From NCBI GenBank assembly GCA_038245795.1, contig JBBRSC010000196.1, positions 1 through 6,409 on the forward strand: a stretch of DNA of 6,409 nucleotides. Direction: 5' to 3'. Positions 1 to 5,815 of this stretch are shown here, one piece after another. Numbering within the stretch: position 1 is the stretch's first letter; each line of letters starts with the position of its first letter. The translations under genes were made by a program, and so were the position numbers. The notes beneath the pieces are model-generated. The model was not told the DNA's origin. It did not search any database and saw nothing but the letters and a program-made list of their open reading frames with translations. This DNA comes from JBBRSC01 sp038245795 (lineage in GTDB: Bacteria; Actinomycetota; Acidimicrobiia; Acidimicrobiales; Microtrichaceae).

Positions 1-131
1 CGGATGGTGAGCGACAGGCCGTTGAGGATGTCCTGCTGGGCTGCACCGGATGGGCCCTCGGCCGCTGGCGCGACGCGAAGATCTTCGATCTCGAAGAGGG
101 GAACGTCAGCGTCATCGGAAGAAGTCGACAC
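1..131 (-). CDS. ABC-type ATPase N-terminus, SufC-like (partial)
   Basis: Only the first 43 codons are in the window; the gene runs off the left edge. After a short acidic lead (MSTSSDDADVP) the protein reads LFEIEDLRV, then a 15-residue Ala/Gly-rich stretch, then DILNGLSLTI. This is the usual first beta-hairpin of an ABC nucleotide-binding domain, just before the Walker A motif, which would lie outside the window. The ILxGLxLTI wording is closest to SufC, the ATPase of the SUF Fe-S cluster assembly complex, but other ABC ATPases begin similarly, so the SufC assignment is inference. The hairpin loop is longer than in the usual SufC. The GTG start at 131 is chosen because an in-frame TAG lies 21 nt upstream and no other start codon lies between. 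There is no Shine-Dalgarno sequence at proper spacing, and a TACACT hexamer ends 6 nt before the GTG, so a leaderless mRNA is likely. Confidence 0.6.
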   Translation of the reverse strand, partial: MSTSSDDADVPLFEIEDLRVAPAAEGPSGAAQQDILNGLSLTI

Positions 132-137
132 CGCTTC

Positions 138-167
138 AGTGTATTTCTCCTACGCGGCTAGTGGAAA
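138..167 (-). promoter_or_regulatory. Putative promoter of a leaderless ABC ATPase gene
   Basis: On the minus strand a TTTCCA (162-167) is followed after 18 nt by TACACT (138-143), six nucleotides before the GTG at 131. The expected transcription start falls at or next to the GTG. TACACT fits the TAnnnT actinobacterial -10 consensus, while the -35 matches TTGACA at only four of six positions. The 60-bp gap after the SPFH stop codon is just large enough for such a promoter. This is inferred from motif and spacing only. Confidence 0.35.
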
Positions 168-191
168 TAGCAGATGTCACACGGCCGGCGG

Positions 192-2405
192 TCACTCGGG
201 TGCCGTGACCGAGCCAGATCCAATGGCTGCCGGGGCGTCATCGGGGCCTGTCGGGACGGCGTCGCGTGGCGCCTTGTCGGTGCCGCCGAACGAGAACCCG
301 TTGCCCGAGGTGAGCGCGCGGGTCAACGCCGCGGTGAGGGCGTCGAAGGGCGAGCCGCCCCCGCCGGTGACGAGGACTTCCGGCATGATCTTGATGTCGC
401 CACGGCTCAACGCTTCCACGACGTTCACGACCGCTGTTGCGACCTCGCCCAATGCGTTGCGTTGCGCTTCGAACCCGGCCGCCTGAGCCAGCCCGACCGC
501 CTGGGTGGCGTCGGCGCGAGCAAGGCCGACCATCCGATCAGTGTTGGCCTGCGCTTCGCCCTGCGCCCGCATGGCGTCAGCGGTCGCCACGCCGACGTTG
601 CGCTCCTTGGTCGCCTGCGCCTCGCCCATGGCTCTCAGCGCGTCGGCCTGCGCCAGCGCAATCGCCCGTTGGCGTTCGGCGTCGGCATTTCCCAACGCCA
701 CCATGGCCCCGGCCTCGCCGCCCGCCTCGGCTTTGCGTACGTCGGCCTGATTGGTCTTGATCGTGATGCCCACCTGGGACTGCGCCAGGCTTGCCTGCAT
801 GTCGGCGGTGCCCCGTGCCTTCTCCAACTCCACACGGGCGACCTGCGCTCGCTGTTGCTCCTCGTAGGTGACGCGTTCCTGATTGGCGATTTCCCGGGTG
901 GTGAGCACCGCCACGAGTTCCTCGGGGAACGTGACGTCCTGGATGTAGACGCCCTTCGTTTCCACCTGATACGCCGCCAAGTATTCGGTGATGGCGGCCA
1001 GCGCCGCCGCCTGCACCTGATGGCGGGTCTCGATGAACTTGATGGCTTCGAGCTGCTGCAGGGTATTTCGGAAATGGTTGCCGACCGCCGACTGCAGGAC
1101 CTCGTTGACCAGGTTCAACATGGTGCCGACCATGGAGATCACCTTGGGTGCCCGGGTGTCGGGCACATGAATCTGCACCTGCAGGTCGATCTTGAAGACG
1201 AACCCCTCGCGGCTCTTGCCGGCGATGTGGGAGAGATGGGCATCGAGGTTGTGGGCCTGGCTGGTGGCCTCGGCCCAGTTCAGCGTGATGATCGACGTTG
1301 GAACGATCTCTGCCGCGTAGCAGCGCGGGTTGATGGGGAACTTGCCGGTGCGGAGTGGCTCACGCCAGATGCCCCGATGTCCCGGCGCAACGATGGATCC
1401 GAACTTGAATTCCTCGCCAGAGGTATCGACGGTCGGCAGACCCACGAAGCTCTTGATGACGGCGACCTGGCCCTGGTTCACGACCAGCATCGGCACCATC
1501 TCGACGCGAACGAGGAATGGGTTCAACAGGTAGGCGCCGTAGAGCAACGGATCGTGCTGGAGTCCGATCTTGCCGCCGTTGTCGATGAACGCCTGGAAGT
1601 CCTGATAGTTGTTGTGGATCAGGTTCTTGTTGCCGAGCAGACCCTCGACCGTCTCCGCGTCGGACGCGCCCGCGAGTTCGAGTGCCCGGATGTCCTCGTA
1701 GCCTCCGAGGCGGCTGGCGATGTCTCCCTTGGGCAATGGTTCGCCTTCGAGCGCCGTGATGATGCCGATGAAATCGGTGTCGCCCTGAGGCGCAATGATC
1801 GTCACCTGGAGTTGTTCTGCATTCAGCCCAAAGCTTTCGGGACCGAGCTGGCCTCGCTTGCCGAGGAGCTGCATGTCCGGCGATGACGGCAACCCATAGA
1901 CCTGTGTCGGGGTGAGGACGACGAAGCCTGCCGGGTGCAAGGGAAGCAGGGTCCCTGGCGGCAACACGGGCCGTTGGACACCCTTCTCGCCGTTGTTGAT
2001 GATGAACCCACGAACGTCACTGAAGCTGCCGAGTGATGCGTTGAACGCCGCGGACTTGGCGCCGACCGGCAGGGCATGGCCGACCTGTGCAATGACGACG
2101 CCGATCTCACCGGCCGGAACCTGCACCCACGGGTGCTTCGACACCGAGAAGACCGGCCACAACTTGAAACGGAGTCCCGGCATCAGTAGGTCGGCCTGAT
2201 AGCCCGCCTCACCATCGAAGCCGATGATGTTGTCGTCGCTGAGCTTCTTGAGGCCGAACTTCTTGGTGACCAGGCCGACCTCGGTCGGCCCGATCGAATT
2301 GATCGAGCGGAGCAGGACGAAGAGCACGATCGCCGCGGCGATCAAGCCGAGCACGATCAGCACGGTGTCGGAGGAGTCAGTGGTGTTCACGGCTCCATTG
2401 GACAC
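192..2405 (-). CDS. SPFH/band 7 flotillin-like membrane protein
   Basis: A 737-aa SPFH (stomatin/prohibitin/flotillin/HflK-C) protein, a family that forms oligomeric scaffolds on membranes; the specific cargo is unknown. Residues 14-32 form one transmembrane helix (TVLIVLGLIAAAIVLFVLL) with few residues before it. The main PHB/SPFH domain covers about 300-510, with the typical ending YIQDVTFPEELVAVLTTREIANQE. From 505 to about 650 runs an Ala/Glu/Gln-rich coiled coil holding three tandem 22-residue units (582-647). The last 58 residues (680-737) are Gly/Pro/Ser-rich and probably disordered. Residues 95-171 resemble 308-374, so the N-terminal half seems to contain a second copy of the domain's first part; typical flotillins are roughly 400-500 aa and lack this. 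The GTG at 2405 gives a short lead before the helix but has no well-placed Shine-Dalgarno; GTG at 2390 is an alternative. A 131-aa gene ends 84 bp upstream on the same strand. A weak inverted repeat (180-185/202-207) spans the stop codon. Confidence 0.92.
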   Translation of the reverse strand: MSNGAVNTTDSSDTVLIVLGLIAAAIVLFVLLRSINSIGPTEVGLVTKKFGLKKLSDDNIIGFDGEAGYQADLLMPGLRFKLWPVFSVSKHPWVQVPAGEIGVVIAQVGHALPVGAKSAAFNASLGSFSDVRGFIINNGEKGVQRPVLPPGTLLPLHPAGFVVLTPTQVYGLPSSPDMQLLGKRGQLGPESFGLNAEQLQVTIIAPQGDTDFIGIITALEGEPLPKGDIASRLGGYEDIRALELAGASDAETVEGLLGNKNLIHNNYQDFQAFIDNGGKIGLQHDPLLYGAYLLNPFLVRVEMVPMLVVNQGQVAVIKSFVGLPTVDTSGEEFKFGSIVAPGHRGIWREPLRTGKFPINPRCYAAEIVPTSIITLNWAEATSQAHNLDAHLSHIAGKSREGFVFKIDLQVQIHVPDTRAPKVISMVGTMLNLVNEVLQSAVGNHFRNTLQQLEAIKFIETRHQVQAAALAAITEYLAAYQVETKGVYIQDVTFPEELVAVLTTREIANQERVTYEEQQRAQVARVELEKARGTADMQASLAQSQVGITIKTNQADVRKAEAGGEAGAMVALGNADAERQRAIALAQADALRAMGEAQATKERNVGVATADAMRAQGEAQANTDRMVGLARADATQAVGLAQAAGFEAQRNALGEVATAVVNVVEALSRGDIKIMPEVLVTGGGGSPFDALTAALTRALTSGNGFSFGGTDKAPRDAVPTGPDDAPAAIGSGSVTAPE

Positions 2406-2438
2406 TGTTCAGACTCAGATGTCCCGCCTTTGGAAGGG

Positions 2439-2490
2439 GAGGGGTCCCCTCGACACTTTTGGCACTCCGAGTGTCAACGGTTCTCGGAGT
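2439..2490 (-). promoter_or_regulatory. Palindrome and hairpin in the SPFH gene leader
   Basis: The 84-bp gap ahead of the SPFH gene holds two symmetric elements. One is a 13-bp palindrome, GAGGGG-T-CCCCTC, at 2439-2451, 34-46 nt before the GTG. Its arms are too close for a good RNA hairpin, so it looks more like a protein-binding site. The other is an 8-bp perfect inverted repeat, ACTCCGAG/CTCGGAGT, at 2464-2471 and 2483-2490, with an 11-nt loop. It begins at the last base of the upstream stop codon. On the minus strand no T-run follows, so this may be an attenuator or mRNA-stability element rather than a full terminator. Function is inferred. Confidence 0.35.
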
Positions 2491-2885
2491 CACGCGTGAT
2501 CGCGGAGATCCTCTTTCCACATTCGGAAACGAGCGTGGCTGACCCCGGACGGTCCGATACCGATACCGCTACCGTCGGGAGTCAGGCGGAAGGTGAAACA
2601 GCGGTCGAGGTCCGTGGGGTCGAGCGCGACATAGCGGGCGTCGCCCTTGGCTGGTCCAGCTCGCCACAACAGCCACGGACCGATCTTGCGTTTGTAGTTT
2701 GCCGTCGGAGCGTTCTCGAGATCCGCCCCCGCTGTGAGCAAGGCATCGGGTGCCTGGATCCACGCACTCGCCGGGATGTTCCGATCGCGAGTCGGGGTGT
2801 CAGGAAGTTGGGCGGTGTGGACCGGGGTGTGATCAATCGGTCGATCGTCAGCGGGGAGGGCCGGCGGACCCGCGGTGTCGTTCAC
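2490..2885 (-). CDS. Uncharacterised 131-aa protein upstream of SPFH gene
   Basis: I do not recognise the family. The first 38 residues are rich in Pro, Asp and Thr and probably disordered. Residues 39-131 look like one compact soluble domain with four tryptophans (W42, W71, W74, W123), one Cys (C96), and stretches such as KIGPWLLWRAGPAKGDARYV, CFTFRLTPDGSGIGIG and HARFRMWKEDL. No signal peptide or membrane segment is visible. Codons of the C-terminal part are G/C-rich at position three, while the opposite-strand reading is low-complexity, which supports coding on this strand. The frame stays open far to the right (to about 3494), but that extension lies antisense to the DUF4184 gene and is Arg/Asp/His-rich, as expected for a shadow. 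The only plausible start is the GTG at 2885, which has TACGGT 6 nt upstream and no Shine-Dalgarno. It lies 84 bp before the SPFH gene on the same strand, so the two may be co-transcribed. Confidence 0.6.
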   Translation of the reverse strand: MNDTAGPPALPADDRPIDHTPVHTAQLPDTPTRDRNIPASAWIQAPDALLTAGADLENAPTANYKRKIGPWLLWRAGPAKGDARYVALDPTDLDRCFTFRLTPDGSGIGIGPSGVSHARFRMWKEDLRDHA

Positions 2886-2903
2886 GCCGATACCGTAGAG
2901 CCG
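2886..2903. promoter_or_regulatory. Divergent promoter with shared -10 (TACCGTA)
   Basis: The two divergent GTG starts (2885 minus, 2904 plus) are separated by only 18 bp, with TACCGTA (2891-2897) at the centre. Read rightwards, TACCGT ends 7 nt before the plus-strand GTG; read leftwards, TACGGT ends 6 nt before the minus-strand GTG. Both match TAnnnT at the distance expected for leaderless transcripts, where transcription begins at the start codon. No Shine-Dalgarno and no convincing -35 boxes are seen. In bacteria, symmetric -10 elements are known to fire in both directions. That this one does so is inference. Confidence 0.4.
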
Positions 2904-3764
2904 GTGCCGTTCACATTCCTGCCGCACCAGGTCCCCGTGCTTCCGCTGTTGGGTCGTTCGAGAACCGGTGGACGTGCACCGCTGCCCTGGGATGGCGTGG
3001 CGCTGGTCGTCGGCTCGATGGCTCCCGACTTCTTCTATGTGACGAATGGGTGGGGGTACAGCCCCTGGGGCAACCCCCTCTGGTTCGACGGCCATCGCGG
3101 GTCTCACCTTCCGATTGTCGTGATCATGACCCTGGTTGTCTCGTGGGTCATCCGTCGGATCGTGCTGGCGGTCGTGCCGTTGTTGGCTCCGGACGGAGGA
3201 CCGCTCGACATCAACGGCTACTGGTTCAGCTCCCGACGACGCCCCCTGATCCGGTGGACGGTGCTGTCGGCCACGGTCGGAGTGGTCAGTCACCTCGTGC
3301 TGGACGCCTTCACTCACTCCGATGGATTCGTCGTTCGCAACGTCGGATGGATGCAGACCTCGTGGCTCTCGGTGGGATCGCACAACGTCACGACCTCGGC
3401 GATTCTTCAATACGGGGGCAGCGTCGTCGGCGGGTGCCTGGCGCTGCTGATGATGCGACACCTGGCAGCGGCGGGGTATCTCCGACGAGATCAAGTCGTC
3501 CGATCAGTTCCAACGCTTCGGCCGGCCGGGCGAGGAGTTGTGTGGGGTTCGGTCGTTGTTGGGGTGATCGCCGGTGCTCTGTACGCGAACTCGCGTGCGG
3601 GCATCCACCAATTCGGAGACACGACGTTCGTCTCTGGCACTTCTGTGGTGGTGTTCGGATTCTGTTGGGTCGCCGGTCCGATCATCGCCGGTGCTTGTGC
3701 GGTGGCCAGATGGTTCGTGGACCAGCCAGCAGATCTCACCGAAGAAACGCTGGCTTTCCCCTGA
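2904..3764 (+). CDS. DUF4184 family integral membrane protein
   Basis: The 286-aa product shows the DUF4184 signatures in order: PFTFLPHQVPVLPLL at residues 2-16 (family form PFTxxHPAAVLPL), GVALVVGSMAPDFFYV at 31-46, HRGSHLP at 64-70, and SHLVLDAFTHSDGFVV at 129-144. About five hydrophobic segments follow or interleave (roughly 70-93, 115-133, 170-187, 211-226, 245-269), so it is an inner-membrane protein. H8, D42, H64, H68, H130, D134 and H138 form a pattern like that of membrane-bound metal-dependent hydrolases; a metal site and enzymatic activity are inferred, as the family has no established function. The GTG at 2904 is chosen because the family's conserved N-terminus begins exactly there. 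The frame is open back to 2430, but that stretch is antisense to the 131-aa gene and does not look like protein. A hairpin terminator follows at once. Confidence 0.87.
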   Translation: MPFTFLPHQVPVLPLLGRSRTGGRAPLPWDGVALVVGSMAPDFFYVTNGWGYSPWGNPLWFDGHRGSHLPIVVIMTLVVSWVIRRIVLAVVPLLAPDGGPLDINGYWFSSRRRPLIRWTVLSATVGVVSHLVLDAFTHSDGFVVRNVGWMQTSWLSVGSHNVTTSAILQYGGSVVGGCLALLMMRHLAAAGYLRRDQVVRSVPTLRPAGRGVVWGSVVVGVIAGALYANSRAGIHQFGDTTFVSGTSVVVFGFCWVAGPIIAGACAVARWFVDQPADLTEETLAFP

Positions 3765-3765
3765 G

Positions 3766-3786
3766 CGGAACGCTGTTCCGTTTCTC
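3766..3786 (+). terminator. Terminator after the DUF4184 gene
   Basis: Two bases after the stop codon lies CGGAAC-GCT-GTTCCG (3766-3780), a perfect 6-bp stem with a 3-nt loop, followed by TTTCTC. The stem can extend by weak G-U and A-U pairs into the T-run. This is a short but standard intrinsic terminator shape and separates the DUF4184 gene from the lipoprotein gene. Confidence 0.55.
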
Positions 3787-3819
3787 TGAGAATCGAGGTA
3801 CCATCTCGCCAGGCGACCT

Positions 3820-3826
3820 GGGAGGG
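3820..3826 (+). promoter_or_regulatory. Shine-Dalgarno of the lipoprotein gene
   Basis: GGGAGGG contains GGAGG (3821-3825), 7 nt before the ATG at 3833. It is the only textbook ribosome binding site in the window and fixes this start. A TACCAT hexamer at 3799-3804 could be the matching -10, giving a leader of about 20 nt, but no good -35 is visible. Confidence 0.7.
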
Positions 3827-3832
3827 TGACTC

Positions 3833-4927
3833 ATGCGGCGTATTGCTGTCTTGGCTCTATTGGCAATCGTGGCGGCGGGCTGTAGCGGCGCGACACCGTC
3901 CGGCGTGGCGAGTCGCACGGGAACGGGAAATCGGAACTTGACCATTTCGGTCACCGGCGCATCCACCTACGCAGTCGCCGCGCCCGTCACCTCCGGCGCA
4001 GTTCGGGTCCGGTACACCGGCTCGAACACCGTCGATCTGATCTCCGGCGCCGGTACCTACTCCGATGGGGTCAACTCCGGCACCTTCGCCATGAACCTCG
4101 CAGCCACCGGTATGGCATTCAACGGCGCCATCACGGTGGTACCGACCGCGACCCCCGGCTTCTCTGTGGACTTCAACTTCGCCACGATTTCAGTGGACGG
4201 TGACGGTGACTTCACAGCTACCTCGACCTCGGGCGGCGTGACGCTGCAGTTCTCCATCACGACGTACAACGTGCCGGGACTCGAAGCGAACTACGACTCG
4301 CTGTCAGCCCTGGAATCGGATTTCTGCGCCAAGGCGCAGCAGAGCTTGGCGGGACTCAATCCCGTACAGGTACCGCTGGCCTCGATTGCCAATGTGAACC
4401 ACACATCCCGCACCGCCTTCGGTGGATCCAAGGCGGTCCTCGCTCCGCTGACCACCCAAACCTGGGGCGACGCCGACGAGATCGACAGCGCTGCGGGGAA
4501 CAACCTGGCGATCACCGGTGACCTGTCCTGCAAGACTCGCAGCGCCGATCATCTCGCCACCACCGGCGTGACCACGGGCGGCGCCGATGCCCAGTGCTCG
4601 ACGCTGAACGCCTCGGCGCTCGCCTCTGCAACTGCGCTGTTGACCCCCGCCGAGGCCTCGGCCTACGCCGGATCGGGTCACCTGATCTCGCTGGGCCCCG
4701 ACAAGGTCGATGCCAGCGGCATCGAGTGGCTGACCCCGATCAACAGCGTCCAGTACGGCACCGGTCCTGGTGGATCGACGGTGGTGACCGCACACGCGCT
4801 GCTCGTGCTGTGGAACGACCCGACGTACGCGCTCTTCCCGGACACCATCCGTGGGGTGCACTACTGCACGATCAAGAGCCCGGCATGGTTCTACTGGTAC
4901 CTCACCAAGGGTGCCTTCACCATCTGA
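3833..4927 (+). CDS. Secreted lipoprotein of unknown function
   Basis: A 364-aa protein with a typical lipoprotein signal: MRRIAVLALLAIVAAGC, with basic residues 2-3, a hydrophobic core and AAGC with the lipidated Cys at 17. It is therefore predicted to be exported by Sec and anchored to the outer face of the membrane. Residues about 35-147 are rich in Thr, Ser, Gly and Val in short alternating strands (for example TISVTGASTYAV, FNGAITVVP, GGVTLQFSITTYNV), which suggests a beta-sandwich. Residues 150-364 form a different region with four cysteines (C165, C233, C255, C345), enough for two disulfides, an alanine-rich helical stretch (259-279) and an aromatic C-terminus (HYCTIKSPAWFYWYLTKG). I do not recognise a family and see no catalytic motif. 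A GGAGG 7 nt upstream supports the ATG. The gene appears monocistronic, bounded by a terminator on the left and a convergent gene with a strong hairpin on the right. Confidence 0.85.
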   Translation: MRRIAVLALLAIVAAGCSGATPSGVASRTGTGNRNLTISVTGASTYAVAAPVTSGAVRVRYTGSNTVDLISGAGTYSDGVNSGTFAMNLAATGMAFNGAITVVPTATPGFSVDFNFATISVDGDGDFTATSTSGGVTLQFSITTYNVPGLEANYDSLSALESDFCAKAQQSLAGLNPVQVPLASIANVNHTSRTAFGGSKAVLAPLTTQTWGDADEIDSAAGNNLAITGDLSCKTRSADHLATTGVTTGGADAQCSTLNASALASATALLTPAEASAYAGSGHLISLGPDKVDASGIEWLTPINSVQYGTGPGGSTVVTAHALLVLWNDPTYALFPDTIRGVHYCTIKSPAWFYWYLTKGAFTI

Positions 4928-4972
4928 ACCGTCCACGCTCTCCGGAACGTGAAGCACATCGGAGTATCCGGA

Positions 4973-5006
4973 ATCGACCGGGGTTGGACTACCAGCCCCG
5001 GTCGAT
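4973..5006. terminator. Stem-loop between convergent genes
   Basis: ATCGACCGGGG (4973-4983) pairs perfectly with CCCCGGTCGAT (4996-5006). The stem continues inward through one G-U pair and three Watson-Crick pairs (4984-4987 with 4992-4995), giving 15 pairs around a 4-nt loop. It lies 46 bp after the lipoprotein stop codon and covers the last codons of the MBL hydrolase gene, whose stop codon (4989-4991) overlaps the loop. It probably ends transcription or blocks 3' decay for both converging genes. Neither strand has a T-run after it, so it is not a classic intrinsic terminator. Confidence 0.5.
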
Positions 5007-5615
5007 CCAGTTCTGTAGCTCCGGTCGCTCGGCACCGATGGTGGTGTCCAAGCCATGGCCGGGCATCACGATCGTGTCGGCATCGAGGGGCGAGAACAGC
5101 AGCGTGTCGACCGACCCGATGATGGTCTGGAAATCGCCGCCCTCGAGAGACGTGTTGCCGACGCCCCCAGGAAACAGTGTGTCTCCGCTGAAGAGGAGTG
5201 GCTTGCCAGCGATCTTGAAACACATCGAGCCCGGAGTGTGACCGGGCGTGAGAATGGTGGTGATTCGAAGATCGCCGATCTCGATGACCGTGTCGTGTTC
5301 AATGAGCTCGTCATAGCTGTCGAGCATGGCGGCGTCTCCGGCAGTGACGCCGACGGAATATCCGGCATCGCGCATCTGTGGAATGGCCTGGATGTGATCC
5401 CAGTGACCATGGGTTTCGAGGATTCGTCTCACCCCGAGAGCCTGCGCCAACTCGAGGAGTTGCTCGTGTTCGTTGGCGGCGTCGAACAACACTGCATCGC
5501 CCGTATGGCGGCAACGCAACACGAAGACGTTGTTCGCGACGGGCCCGACCACGACCTTGTGGATCTCGAGGTCAGTATCGGAATGGTGCAGGGTCGTGCT
5601 CAGATCGATTGCCAT
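4989..5615 (-). CDS. MBL-fold metallo-hydrolase (glyoxalase II-like)
   Basis: A 208-aa cytosolic protein (no signal peptide) with all metal-binding motifs of the metallo-beta-lactamase superfamily: THGHWDH at 68-74 (H69, H71, D73, H74), TPGHTPGS at 123-130 (H126), FSGDTLF at 142-148 (D145) and MPGHG at 184-188 (H187). This is the complete set for a two-metal, usually zinc, site. The order and spacing resemble the glyoxalase II-like hydrolases, but the C-terminal substrate-binding domain of true glyoxalase II is absent. The substrate, probably a thioester or other ester, cannot be named. The ATG at 5615 gives a normal N-terminus leading into the first strands (LEIHKVVVGPVANNVFVL); no strong Shine-Dalgarno is seen. 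The last codons, ending IDRGW, form one arm of the stem-loop shared with the convergent lipoprotein gene. Confidence 0.9.
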   Translation of the reverse strand: MAIDLSTTLHHSDTDLEIHKVVVGPVANNVFVLRCRHTGDAVLFDAANEHEQLLELAQALGVRRILETHGHWDHIQAIPQMRDAGYSVGVTAGDAAMLDSYDELIEHDTVIEIGDLRITTILTPGHTPGSMCFKIAGKPLLFSGDTLFPGGVGNTSLEGGDFQTIIGSVDTLLFSPLDADTIVMPGHGLDTTIGAERPELQNWIDRGW

Positions 5616-5815
5616 GCACCCAGTCTGTCGGGTCAGCGGCGATCGGGCGCAGCACCGGCGGCCAGTCGAGCTCTCGCTCGCTGGACGCCGTCGTGGTGCT
5701 TCACCCTGCGGTGAGCCGTCGTGATGTTCCCCAACATGTTGTCGACGGTACGGACCAGCGACTTCAGTTGAAAGAGCCGAGCGGACCTTTCACGTAGGCC
5801 AAATGGCCCACCGAT
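5616..5815. other. 200-bp gap between hydrolase and toxin genes
   Basis: There is no confident gene here. On the minus strand one frame is open from about 5818 to a TGA at 5633-5635. It has an ATG at 5737, which would give 34 aa (MLGNITTAHRRVKHHDGVQR and onward), ending 17 nt before the hydrolase ATG. Its third positions are strongly G/C-biased from about 5770 on, so it could be a very small gene or a gene remnant, but there is no Shine-Dalgarno and the composition is Arg/Ala-rich. A 10-bp palindrome, CAACATGTTG (5732-5741), overlaps the ATG. The hydrolase promoter must lie in this gap or further upstream; I could not place it. Confidence 0.4.

Noticed and set aside
180..207. Inverted repeat CACGGC/GCCGTG around the SPFH stop codon
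   Set aside because: It has only six pairs with a 16-nt loop and no T-run. It is too weak to call as a terminator.
174..1886. 570-codon open frame on the plus strand
   Set aside because: It is fully antisense to the SPFH gene, whose domains are unmistakable. The plus-strand product is Arg/Gly/Leu/Asp-rich low-complexity, as expected in high-GC DNA.
2490..2499. 10-bp palindrome TCACGCGTGA
   Set aside because: It includes the stop codon of the 131-aa gene and is composed of common high-GC words. There is no sign of function.
2430..2903. N-terminal extension of the DUF4184 frame back to 2430
   Set aside because: The family's conserved N-terminus starts at the GTG at 2904, and the extension is antisense to the 131-aa gene and not protein-like.
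2886..3494. N-terminal extension of the 131-aa minus-strand gene to 3494
   Set aside because: It is antisense to the DUF4184 gene and made of Arg/Asp/His/Gln-rich sequence without fold character.
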